The notes beneath the pieces are model-generated. The model searched no databases and had not been told where the DNA came from. It worked only from the letters and a program-made list of their open reading frames with translations. From the NCBI GenBank assembly GCA_025769875.1, contig JAGFNK010000021.1, forward strand, positions 213,790 to 277,789: a stretch of 64,000 nt of DNA. Reading direction: 5' to 3'. This DNA is from Russula earlei (lineage: Eukaryota > Basidiomycota > Agaricomycetes > Russulales > Russulaceae). Position 1 is the first letter of the stretch. Every line of letters starts with the position of its first letter. Position numbers and translations under genes: made by a program. Below, piece after piece: positions 10,371-20,190 of the stretch.

Positions 10371-10550
10371 TCCTTGAGTCCCCCCTACGATCAGTCAGAA
10401 ACAACCGCGCGCGAGCGATCTCGCTCTCCCTCTCATCTCCCTTCCCTCTCTTCCCCTCCTCCTTTCCTCTGCTTGCTCTTGGATCAAGACAACCACCTCG
10501 GATCACTGTCCAGCCCCACGAACTCTGCACGCCCCGGTTTGGCTCGCTTC

Positions 10551-11613
10551 AGCTTTATACTGGGGCGTGTCCACCTACCCCTGTCTTAGGTGGTGACATG
10601 CGATGTGTTCCCAACGACGATGGCCAGTTGATGCCAGCGGCTTGCATAGCAAGGTCGTGCCATGCAATACCCTAAATCTCATGTGTATAATGATGCTGCA
10701 ATCAAGGACCGTACCTATATTTAATCACAGTTTGGCGGCTGACATGAGTCAGGACAGGCCGTATGCTGGGACTCGGCTCGAGACACAATCTCGAGACTCA
10801 AACTATGTCAGATTTGGCCGACCTCGACCTCATCAAATCCTTGGCACTGGCCAATCGGCGATGAAACACCGGAGACACTATTACATATCATTCACGCACG
10901 TAAGACCGAATGGCCCTATAGAAAACGTGATGTGCACAAGGTACCGGTACCGAAGGTCAAATGATTTATCTACGCGAATTTTTTTTTTTTTTTGAAAAGC
11001 ATTCTATTCCGATATGACGTAAAACTAGGATAAGTGCTGGTAGCGGGAAATTTGCCATTGGCCCCACCCAGCGCGCTGAAGCCGGGCCTACGCGATTTTA
11101 TTCCAAGGACCTGGTACCTTTAATCAGCGCGCATCACATTTTCTATAGGGCCATTCGGTCTTACGTGTGTGAATGATGTACTATGGTGTCTCCGGTGCTT
11201 CATCACCGATCGGCCAGTGCCAAGGATTTGATGACAAGTCGAGGTCGAGGTCAGCCAAACCTGACATAGTCTGAGTCTCGAGGTTGAGTCTCGAGCCGAG
11301 TCCAAGCATACAGCCTGTCCTGACTCATGTCAGCCGAACAGTGATTAAATATAGGTACAGTCCTCGATCATATTAACGCTGTCCTTTCAGTTCATGAGAT
11401 TTAGGGTATCGCATGGCATGACCTCGCTATGCAAGCCACTGGCATCGACTGACCATCGTTGTTGAGAACGCATCGCATGTCACCACCTAACAATGATTCG
11501 TGAAACGCAACCCATAGGTCATATGATTTTGCACCAGCAGCTTTGGTCCTACATTATAGCGCAGGTTTTCCACTGGTGACAGGGGGTAGGTGGACACGCC
11601 CCAGTATAAAGCC
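10551..11613. mobile_element. Foldback element with very long inverted arms
   Basis: The left arm (about 10551-10955) and right arm (about 11118-11613) are inverted copies of each other. The outer ends are GCTTTATACTGGGGCGTGTC and its reverse complement; the inner ends are CCTATAGAAAACGTGATG and its mirror. About 160 bp of single-copy DNA, including a T15 run near 10980, lies between them. The right arm carries about 90 extra bases (near 11491-11580) that the left arm lacks. No transposase frame is visible, so the element would be non-autonomous. Arms this long would form a large hairpin when single-stranded or transcribed. Confidence 0.75.
11605..11610 (+). promoter_or_regulatory. TATA box inside the foldback terminus, upstream of the secreted-protein gene
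   Basis: TATAAA within CCAGTATAAAGCC, the last bases of the foldback right arm, about 117 bp upstream of the ATG at 11727. If used, the mobile element end supplies the core promoter. Inferred from position only. Confidence 0.45.
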
Positions 11614-11726
11614 AATGCCTGAAATTACACTTGCGCTCCCCATTATTACAGGTACTGGTTACCGACAATCTTTCTACTCTGCTATCTTGTCCACACCTCG
11701 ACAACGTCGTCCAATCATAAGTGACA

Positions 11727-12174
11727 ATGCGAACCTCCTATGTTTTCGCCATATTCTGCCTCGCCACCGGCATCACTCCATTGTTCGGGCTTCCATCAGG
11801 GTACGCCGACCTCTTCAACTCCTCTTTTCCCCCTGAAATTGACTCTACCTTGCAGACATGAAAGTTCCCAATCCAATGCGGGGTATGCGCACCTGCACCT
11901 GCCTTCAACGAACACGTTGTCCCAGTATAATCAGGAAAGGCTGCGTTCAATAATGACGGTCATGTGGCGTAATAACGATGAGTATGAGGCGGCCTTGAAC
12001 GAACATCCCGCGGATCTGTCGCCGATTGCGAAACGTTATCACAGTGTTATGCGGCCAGTTTTACGGGAGCTGACATCGCTCCAGAATGAGCATCCGACCG
12101 CCGAGGTGGAGAAAACGTTGGTCAAATTGACGGCGATGCTGCGGTTCGTGTCTCACGACCTGCCAAGGAGTTGA
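11727..12174 (+). CDS. Predicted small secreted protein, 130 residues
   Basis: Exon 1 (11727-11800) encodes a typical signal peptide: short basic start MRTS, a hydrophobic core (YVFAIFCLATGITPLF), then small residues. A 55-nt GT-AG intron (11801-11855, GTACGC...TTGCAG) leads in frame to exon 2 (11856-12174), ending in TGA. The mature part is hydrophilic and helix-prone, with DEYEAALNEHPADLS and HSVMRPVLRELTSLQ, and has no cysteine. There is no transmembrane segment or GPI-like tail. I do not recognise a family. The gene sits alone inside the repeat island just behind the foldback element, a setting often seen for fast-evolving secreted fungal proteins. Its intact frame contrasts with the broken genes around it. 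Function unknown; secretion is predicted by eye. Confidence 0.7.
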
Positions 12175-12729
12175 AGCGAGAGTGGATGGCAGGACACAAA
12201 TGATATCACTTATTATGTTTTGCATGTGGCTCGAGACAATTTCCTGTTTTGCAAGTATGAAATATGAACTGCCTTATTAAGGTGTGCGAGCCCGCTGGCC
12301 GGGAAACTCACATGACTTGTACTCGTCAGCCCCCGTCCCGCGTCACGTGTCCTCCTTCCCTCACGCGTTCCCCTTCGACGTCATCATCCCTCGCGTTCCC
12401 CACTCTGCGCCCGGGAACTGCGACAACGGCTCAAGACAATCGCCGTCGACGTCACTCGCATCGCCCTCGCCCTCGCTCCCGCCACATGCATACGCACGGA
12501 CCCGTATGACGCGTTCGTCGTCACCGTCGCCTTACCCGAGGGCTCGCTGCCCATAGCGTCTCGCCCCTTTGTCATAGCCTCGTCGCCTCGCGCTCTCGGA
12601 CTCGCAGTCGAAGGAATATGATTCTCATGTAGTTCATGTCTTTGATTACTCCTCCTTTTGCTACAGTATTTAAGGCTACTAGCTACAGTCTCGAATAAAG
12701 AAGAGCTTTTGCCTCTGCGTTAACATCTA
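12175..12729. other. Island DNA with LTR-like tail
   Basis: No gene seen. Near 12658-12720, CTACAGTATTTAAGGC, CTAGCTACAGTCTCGAATAA and TTTTGCCTCTG form a TATA/R-like sequence. The same order appears reverse-complemented near 45310-45240 (CAGTATTTATAGGCCGGTAG and CTACAGCGTCGAATAA), indicating a shared LTR family. Confidence 0.5.
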
Positions 12730-13170
12730 CTAAGCGCTATTCACCCAGCAGGTTGTGACGCAAATGCCCTTTGCGAGGAACGCCACATGTGACGCATCAC
12801 ATGGAAAATAAAAACAGCAAACAAATGTTGGAGTTCGGGGTGTTGGACAGCAGGAACCCAGTTTTTTTAGTACATAGAATACAATATACAAGCTGTCTTA
12901 TGCATAACATGGAACATAGAAGTAAACTGTCATGTAGATATCAAATATCATCATCTGGAGGAAGGAGGAAAGGGGAGGCGAGATAGGATGAGAACCCGAG
13001 AAAAATGAAGATGAAAAATGCACCTGGTCAACGTGCGAGAATGACTGCACGCGGGAAAACTCGTGGTGGCTGCTTGTGCCATTCCATGGTCGCGGTTGTG
13101 ATCATGGCCATCGCGTTGAGGTTGCTGCTGTGACAGTGACGTCGTCGTCGCCATCGCTGTGAAGCGTGTC
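12730..13170 (-). repeat. Island blocks B' and A' (inverted copies of 9480-10065)
   Basis: Starts with GCGCTATTCACCCAGCAGG, then CCCAGTTTTTTTAG-flanked text matching 9840-9960, then the CACGCGGGAAAACTCGTGG region matching 9735-9755, all reverse-complemented. The palindromic word ATGTGACGCATCACATG lies near 12786-12802. Confidence 0.7.
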
Positions 13171-13224
13171 GGGGACGCTTGAGTGAGTAAGTGTGGGGCT
13201 GACTGGTCCCAATGGAAGAGAGAG

Positions 13225-13510
13225 GAGTCGACTATCCTACTACAGAGTAGCTAGGGTGTCTTGTGTACAAGAAAGGAGGTACTAGAGATGAAAGGCATGA
13301 AAAGAGGAAATGGTGATGAAAGGGAGTTCGAGGCCGGGCGAGGTGGTCGAGGTGGTGGCGAACGGCCTGGAACGCGATCGCGTCTCGCGAGCGTGTCGCG
13401 TACGCGTGGTCGGTGGCGAGGGCTTGACGTTGGGCGCAAAGGAGGTGGCGTGCGCGTGCGGTTGATGGCAAGGGATAGGAGGGAGCTTGAGGCAAGGGAG
13501 AGGAGGCGTC
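13225..13510 (-). repeat. Island block C' (inverted copy of 10080-10370)
   Basis: Reverse-complement match to block C, including TCCTACTACAGAGTAGCTAG and GCGTGGTCGGTGGCGAGGGC. It follows block A' here, whereas block C follows A and B in the left arm, so the arms have been rearranged. Confidence 0.65.
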
Positions 13511-13949
13511 AGTCTCGTGGTGTCGCGTCGCGTTTCCGCACGTGATTCCGAGGCCAGCGATGGCTACCTTACACCTCCTGGGGGCTTGAAATTTTGACCA
13601 TCCTTGGTCAAACGTCTGAGTGCGAGCATTTGAGCCTTTCGCGTCTGAGTTGTGGCGGCGGGTCGCGGCGGTAGCTGTGGAAGGCGCGAAGGCGGCGATT
13701 GGCGTGGCGACGACGGAAGAGGCGAGGGCGATGGGAAACGGAGGCGATGGAGACGAGGGCGGCGGTGACGAGATGGCGGCTGCGTGGGGGTGGCTTGCGT
13801 GGGGGTGGCGTTTGTCGTCTTGCGGCGGCGGTGGCGGAGTCGTCTCCACTGCAGGTGGCGGCAGCAGACGTGGGCGAGAGCGCGTGAACGGGCGGGGAGG
13901 TGAAGTGGGAGGCGGCGTGCAGTGTGCTGTTGGCGTGGTGGCGGCTGCT
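13511..13949. other. GC-rich island DNA, no gene
   Basis: G-rich repeats of GGCGGC type give open frames on both strands but no protein-like composition. No recognisable feature. Confidence 0.4.
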
Positions 13950-15350
13950 GCTCCTTCCGTGGGGTGTCGTGGCTAAATTCGGGGGCGGGGCCTTCTTGGT
14001 CTTCTGGGGTGGTGCTGGTGACTGGGGTTTGCGACGGTGCGGCGGTGATGGTGTCGCGCGATTCTGAAACTAATGCGGCAGGCGCTGAGATGAGGCTGGG
14101 AGTGAGACCGAGAAGGCGGAGACGGACGGAGTGGGGGCGACAACGGAAGCGGACGGAGCGGAGGCGATGATAGAGGGCGTGGCGGTAGCCGACCGGACAG
14201 AGACGGCGGCGTGCGGAACTGAGATGGCTGGGGCAGGCGAGGCGGCGATGATGGGTGCAGGGGCGACAGTGTGCGACGCAGAGACGATGACGGTGGGGGC
14301 GACGGAGATGGGTGGTGAAGCTGAGAGTACTGCGGCAGGCAATACTGAGACTTCGGAGTGGCGGCAGAGCGCGAGACGGAGCGGCAGAGGCGACGGAGGC
14401 GGCTGGCAGAACTGAGACTGGGACCGATGGCGAGACGACCGAGGTGGGCGGTGCTGGAACGCTGACGGACGAGGCTGAGGCGACGGGGGCGGCAGGCGTG
14501 AGACAAAAGCGGTAGGGGGGACGGCTAGTAAGACTGTGGGGGCGGCGGCTGCGGCTGACTGAGCTGGGCCTGAGGCGGCGGGCGGCGCTAAGACGTCGGT
14601 GGGCGAGGCTGAGGCTATGGGTGCGTCAGAGCGTGAGATGGGAGCTGCACGGGCGACGGAGGCTGTGGGGTAACGAGGGCGCGGCGGCGGGTGGCTAGTG
14701 AGACTATGGTGGAGGCAGCGGCGTGTGGTGCTAAGACGTCGAAGGCTGAGGTTGAGGTTACGGGGGCGGTAGGGCGACGAGACAGTAGCGGTAGGGGCGA
14801 CAGAGGCGGCTGGCAAAACGGGGGGGCACGGGGGCGGCGGCTGAGACTGAGACGGCTGGGGCTGAAGGCATGGCAGAGACGGACGAGACGAAGACAGGGG
14901 CGGCTGGCGAGACTGATGAAACTGAGGCGGCGGCTAAGACTGAGACGACTGGGGCTGAGACGGCAATGGCGGACGAGACTATGGTGACGGCTACTGGGGC
15001 CGGGACGGCAGCGGACGAGGCGAAGACAGCGGTCGTGTGTGGAGCTGAAGCAATGGCTGCGGCAGGCGACACTGAGGGCGCGGGAGCTGGCAGGGCAGAG
15101 ACGGGGATGGTGGCGATAGGCGATGCTGCGGCTGAGGCTACGGCGGCGGGGGCAGACGATGGTGGCGGCAATGGCGAGGGCGGGCGATGCTGGGACGGCG
15201 AGGGCAGGTGGGGCCGAAGCGATGACGGCTGGCCAGTTGAAGATGGCGGCGGTGAACGAAGTGACGGGAACGGCGGACGAGGTGGGAACGATGGTGTGCG
15301 TGGCTGAGGTACTGGCGGAGGGTGGAGGCGCTGACGAAACTGGGCCGATG
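13950..15350 (-). repeat. Long degenerate minisatellite-like tract (CTGAG/CTCAG words)
   Basis: About 1.4 kb is built of loose repeats around GGCTGAGRCGGCGGC; on the minus strand this is GTCTCAGCC-type text coding for long Ala/Pro/Ser/Val-rich stretches such as APTVIVSASHTVAPAP. It sits directly beyond the inverted block E', just as a shorter version follows block E at 7401-7989. It may be an expanded low-complexity tail of the block E protein. Open frames in several phases make a real coding role uncertain. Confidence 0.65.
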
Positions 15351-15389
15351 GCGGGAGAGGCTGATATGGCGGTGGGCGAGACGGCGACG

Positions 15390-15712
15390 GACTGGGGGGG
15401 TAATGACCGCTCGGGGGAGGTGCCCCTGCCCGCAGCGGCTTGTGCTTGTTGAGGATAGTGTAATCAACGCAGCAGAGGCCGGGGGAGAAGGGTGAGGATT
15501 TGACGGGTCGTGCGCACATGTATGGCGTGGCGGAGGACGTACTTGGTGATCCCATTGGTCCCAAGCCTGCACGATGATCAGCTCGAGCGAGGCGAGCACC
15601 TCATTTGTCATGGACAGGGTGTGAAGGATGTGCTGCTTGAGGAGCGGTGTGCACAAAAATGAGAGCAGCAACGTCGACGCGAACGTCTGTCCGCCATTAT
15701 GGCCCGGCGGGA
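15390..15712 (-). repeat. Island block E' (inverted copy of 7043-7400)
   Basis: The minus strand encodes GHNGGQTFASTLLLSFLC, LLKQHILHTLSMTNEVLAS and QAWDQWDHQ, diverged by several substitutions from block E. The outer edge coincides with GTTGATCGTGTC, as in the left copy, so the two E blocks frame the island. Confidence 0.65.
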
Positions 15713-16041
15713 CACGATCAACAAGGCGGTCGCTTACAAATAGGTGATGATTAACATGTTATCCCCGAACAGACAGGATATCAGTACAATCGTATTTCCG
15801 GTATAAATGCCTGTAGATCTCCGTGATCCTAAGAATAGCAATATGCAAACCAAAAAGGCCCAATCTAATCACAAAAAGCTCGGGAAAGATGAATTATCAA
15901 AGCTAAGTACTTACCAGAGCGTCCCCGGCCAGCTTCAGAACCAAATGAAACCAATAAAGCCTCGTTAGTTCGCGCTCCTTGCCGCCGACGCCGACCGCAG
16001 TCACCGACCGCAACAACACAAACTGCGATACCCGAGTCATG
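15713..16041. other. Right edge of island, no gene
   Basis: Moderately AT-rich stretch between block E' and the DUF6699-like gene. No repeat or coding signal recognised. Confidence 0.4.
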
Positions 16042-16977
16042 TCATGATTCCTGCCCGAGAAGGAGCTTCAGTCTCTCGACTCCGTTCTCCGGATCGAGCC
16101 AGGTGAAGCCCTTGAACCACGTGTTCTTCAGCAAAAAGTCGACCCGCTTCACCCCTTCCGCCTGCTGCTGGCTCTGTGTCCACTCGTTCCCGGACGACTT
16201 GAAGCGGCGGGTGTACGCGCGCGCGACATCGGTCTCCTGCGACACGCTGAGCCGCCCCCACTCCTCGTGCGAGATCTTGTGGTGCAGCGTCGCGTGCACG
16301 GCGCGCAGAACATCCTCGAGCGTCAAGTAGGGCAGCGCGGCGCGCCGGCGCCGGTGCGGCGTCAGCGGTCGTGCCGATCACCTGCAGGTCCGCGGGCCAC
16401 TGCGGGGGTCGCGTCGCACACTACACGCAAGCGCGTCATCTGCGGGTGGGTCGCCGGCTGCTCGAGGTCGTATCCGCTCAGACTCGTGACGCCGTGAGGG
16501 CCGGGCCCGGAACGCTTCTTGAACACCAGCTCCGCCTCGCCAAAGTTGATGTAGAGGTGCTGAGCGACGATCTCCCCGTTGATAAGGTTGTGCAGCTGTG
16601 GGTGCGGCAGTTCCATCGACGTCAATCCCCAGCCGGGGGAGAGTAAGTGTAGTAGGGCGCCGGAACCGAGGGCCACGGTGTAGGGGCAGGTCCCGCTGCT
16701 GTCTGGACTGGGACGTAGGCGACATCGAACGAATGTCTCCGGGAGCGGGTATATCCGGGATGGAGCAGCGTCGATTGATAGACCGGCGTTGCTATCGGGG
16801 GAGCTGTTTGGACGACGGGAAGGAGGGTCGGCAGTACGGGAGGGGATATGTGTGGACTGCCCTGCCAGGATCTGACGACCGATGCGAATAGCCAGAGTCG
16901 GCTGCCGTAGGGGGGAACTGGAAGTACGGGTGCTGCTGCTGGGGGTAGAAGTACGGCCAGACGAATGGAGCTCCCAT
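16042..16977 (-). pseudogene. DUF6699-type protein gene with frameshifts
   Basis: The minus strand carries the hallmarks of the Agaricomycete DUF6699 family: a Pro/Tyr-rich N-terminus (MGAPFVWPYFYPQQQHPYF), LPHPQLHNLINGEIVAQHLY, DLEQPATHPQMTRLRVVCDA, then LTLEDVLRAVHATLHHKIS, EEWGRL, and the end VKRVDFLLKNTWFKGF. These pieces lie in different frames. The break at VVCDATP|QWPADLQ falls in a run of five C near 16407-16411 and another lies near 16325-16335; neither has a credible intron. At least two frameshifts therefore separate the conserved parts. Either the gene has recently died or there are sequence errors in C-rich runs. Function of the family is unknown. A TATA box lies upstream. Confidence 0.6.
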
Positions 16978-17056
16978 TGTTTTCGTGAGTAAGCTGTTAG
17001 GTGATGGTGGTCGTTAGGAGGTTTGGGGAGGGAGGTCAGAGCGGGCTGAAGAGCCC

Positions 17057-17065
17057 TTTTATATA
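17057..17065 (-). promoter_or_regulatory. TATA box of the DUF6699-type gene
   Basis: The minus strand reads CAGTATATAAAAGGGCTC about 80 bp before the ATG at 16977, a strong core promoter for what may now be a damaged gene. Confidence 0.55.
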
Positions 17066-17588
17066 CTGTCCCCTGGACTCTGTGAAGGAGTCAGCGTCAA
17101 CTCTCCTTCTCGATGCAGTGCAAGGTTCCGAATCGCGAGCACGTTTTATGGTCCGTCGACGACAAAGCGGTGTTATCAAGAACCGCAGCGGTAGCGCTGA
17201 GTCGGGCTCTGCCATAATTGGTGCGACGGAGGATGTTGGCATGGCAGTGCCGATCTCAACCTCCGGATTGTCTCTAAATTCCAGTAAAAGATACGTTTCT
17301 CTGTCCTCGAGAGATCCTGTGCAAATCGGGGCGAGTTGATGGTATCCCCCACTACGAATTATAGTAAATCACGCAGACGTAGCGGGAAACGCTCACCTCC
17401 CACTTCGGAAAAATTTCTACGGCAGAGCGCGAGCGCTCTAGTGACCACCTGCCAACTCACGATGGATACGACCCTTTTGTCATTCAATTTCTTTCCCGAA
17501 TGTTACTAGGAGTGTGTGGCCACACATTGCCGGTCGTTCGTCTGCCGGAGGTGCCTGTAGTGGCGACATCATTCGTAAATTTATCTCG
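17066..17588. other. Intergenic between DUF6699-type gene and DML1
   Basis: Upstream region of the DUF6699-type gene and 3' flank of DML1. No other feature recognised. Confidence 0.4.
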
Positions 17589-19835
17589 TCATCCCTCATC
17601 CAGCCCTTCCTCGCCGTCCTCATTGGATGCGAGCTCCGACCCTTCGCCGAAGTTATCTCGTAGCGTCCACAAGTCATCCCGCAATTGTTGAGCCTCATCC
17701 TTGTCGATACCGAGCGTCGCCCAATCGATCTTCCGCCGTACGCACGCGCCAACAAAGTCTGCATATTGTGAGAACAGACGAGGCAATAGCCATCCCGATG
17801 CCAGCGTCGACAGCATCGGCACCGATCGCGGACGGGTCAGGATGCCCTGGGATGTATGACGTAGCTCGACACGCAAGTCCTTTGCCCTGAAAAATGAGGG
17901 AAATGAAGATGGCAGTGGATACTCAATTGGCGCGTGTAAGCTGTGGGGGAACCAGGCAGTGCCGGTTGGTATCAGATCCTGCAGTGCTCGTCGCGAAGAC
18001 CGCGCTTCTCGTACCTGAGTACCGGGGCAGCGCTTAACTCAGAATACTGGCGTCTGACGAGCTCCGGCCAGCCTCTCGTGACGTCCCGTCTGCAAGGCAA
18101 GGCGCTCCTTGGCTTACAGGGTGGAGATCAGCATTTGAGCTATGCCACGGCTGGATCAACATCGGAGAACACAGCTACCCACCCTGCCTTCGCGTTCAGG
18201 TTGATTCATAGTGAAACAGTGTACCCGAGTGCTCAGCACATCGACAGAGGACGCCGGAAGGCCCCACTGAGCTCCGCGAATGGAGTATTACCATATACAT
18301 TCAATTGCTGGCAAAACCCATACAAGGACTCGCGGACTTTCAGTCTGGTATAGCCACGGTCATTTTAAACTCGGATCTCGGCACGAAGGCAGATCCTACC
18401 GGAGGGGCAGTGTCACGTTCTCGAAGTGGGCTGACAGAACTCCAGACGCTTCGTAAATGCTCTGGAGCTGATCAATCCAACATTAGCAATCATCAGACCA
18501 GAGAATTGAAAACAGAAATAGACGCCCGTAAAAGCAAAGCCCTTGGTGGATGTTCAGGTACTTGGCCCGAACGTCTACTCAAACGCGTCACATTCACGGC
18601 AGCTTGGGGTGACTCACGTCTGTCGTAAGCTCAGCCGTCCATGATCCAGGTCGCCAGTTACTTGGCGATTGCAAGGGAACGGTCATGGTGGAGAGCTCAT
18701 TGAGACCGCGTAAGCATAGGGCATCATTCAGCGCCTTTCTGATTCCTCGCATCTACGCGTTCGTGAGGCGGCATCTCGCTGATGGTCGGTTAACCGCGCA
18801 CATCATCAATCTCTAGGTTTCCAGGAACGACATCTGACATAACCGCAAACATCAGAGTCGGCTGTTTGGGAAACTCGTCGCGGAACGCCATGAGGAGTGA
18901 GTTGACGAAGGATCCGAAGGAGGCATTGTCGGTACAGAGTTGAAGGCCCTATCGGGAATCTTTACGCCAATGGTTATCCACTACACTGGGAGCAGACGGA
19001 CCTGGAAGGTGTCGCATTCCTCTACAAACAGACGGAACGAGTCATCCATGAGAGCATTTTCCTGCCATGAGAAATCAAGTACTTCAACCATGTGTGCCAC
19101 CGGCGACCTTGACGTAGCTCACCGAGTCGTATCGTAAAAAGGTCTCTCTGCCGCCCTGCCAATCTCCGTCCGCAGTTTCCCATTCTGCTAAATCAGGAAG
19201 CCTGTGCATGGACCGGGGAAGGTAGTGTACACGATTGTAGTCAGACCAGTACCGGATGTCAGAAGCCCGGAGAGGAGGAAGCAGGGAGCTCGTTTTGGGA
19301 TCCTGAGGCCCCACGAAATCGTTCTCGTCCGCTTCCTGGTCCAATTGGGTCTGATATGCGATATCCGGTATTTGATCCTGGCGTATCTCGTCTACGGTCC
19401 CATCCCTTGTTTCGGCGCCAATCAGCCATGTTAGGCAACTGGTGCTCGACTCACCAGAGGGATGAGGGATGGCCAGTATTATCCTTCACTGCGTAGAGTC
19501 CCTTGGCATCGGACAGGGAACCAAAGTTCGCTAACGAGAGTGATGGGCCATGCGACGGAAAAAGTAAAACGAATGTACCCTTTCGGTCAAACTGGAGGAC
19601 TCGGGGGCAATACGTTGGCTCTCCCTACTGTATTGTCTGAACCGGAGGCAGGAAAGGCACAAATAAGAAGACAAACCCTCGGGGAGACGCCCTCCCTAAA
19701 AGAGACGTCGTGGTCGACGAGAACATCCTCGTCCGGGTTGTATGTAAAGTAGCTCTGTTGGGCATTCCAAAAGTGCGTCCCAACGTGATTGGATCCGTTG
19801 CCCGCTTGTACGTATATTATCTCTTTCATTGACAT
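17589..19835 (-). CDS. DML1: DML1/misato-family tubulin-like protein
   Basis: DML1/misato proteins have tubulin-like segments and act in mitochondrial DNA inheritance and morphology. Exon 1 (19677-19835) holds the hallmark EIIYVQAGNGSNHVGTHFWN and DHDVSFREG. Exon 2 (19455-19624) gives GEPTYCPRVLQFDRKG. Exon 3 starts at 19405 and contains RYWSDYNRVHYLPRSMHRLP. Later exons give FVNSLLMAFRDEFPK, MFAVMSDVVPGNLEIDD, SAHFENVTLPLR and NTPFAELSGAF. The last exon begins near 17955 and ends in an acidic tail (NEDGEEGLDEG). About ten exons are separated by short GT-AG introns. The start is ATG 19835 or, six bases in, 19829, the usual MKEIIY form. It lies just downstream of TRAPPC11 on the same strand. 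Confidence 0.88.
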
Positions 19836-20190
19836 ATCAATCTCAGCCAGCCAGTTTGACAAGAACGTCGAGGAGGAAGACTCAAAGTATGGCAAGAAGG
19901 GTGCGGTCAAGTCCAAGTCCAAGCTTCGTTCAGAGTCAGGAACCGGTCCGGACCGTCTAGATAACGAACATGGCGTGGGGCTATCGATCCCTTGGAGAGT
20001 TATCAAACGCAGTTAGTGGGCGCCAATGATTACTGTTCTTCATCACGACGTATAGTCTCTAATGGACAGAATAATGTGGTGGTGGACATGTCTACCTAAC
20101 AGGCAAAGTGGAACTAGCCATCATGGTAAGACCAATATGGGCGAAATACCCCCCGAATCGAGACTGGCGGCGCTATCATCTGCAGTCTCG

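Noticed and set aside
13620..15452. Several plus-strand frames of 90-145 codons (Glu/Ala/Thr/Gly-rich)
   Set aside because: They arise from the degenerate GC-rich repeat, which is open in several phases on both strands.
7043..15712. One giant perfect palindrome
   Set aside because: The repeated blocks are inverted but not in mirror order and have unequal spacing, so separate events or rearrangement explain it better.
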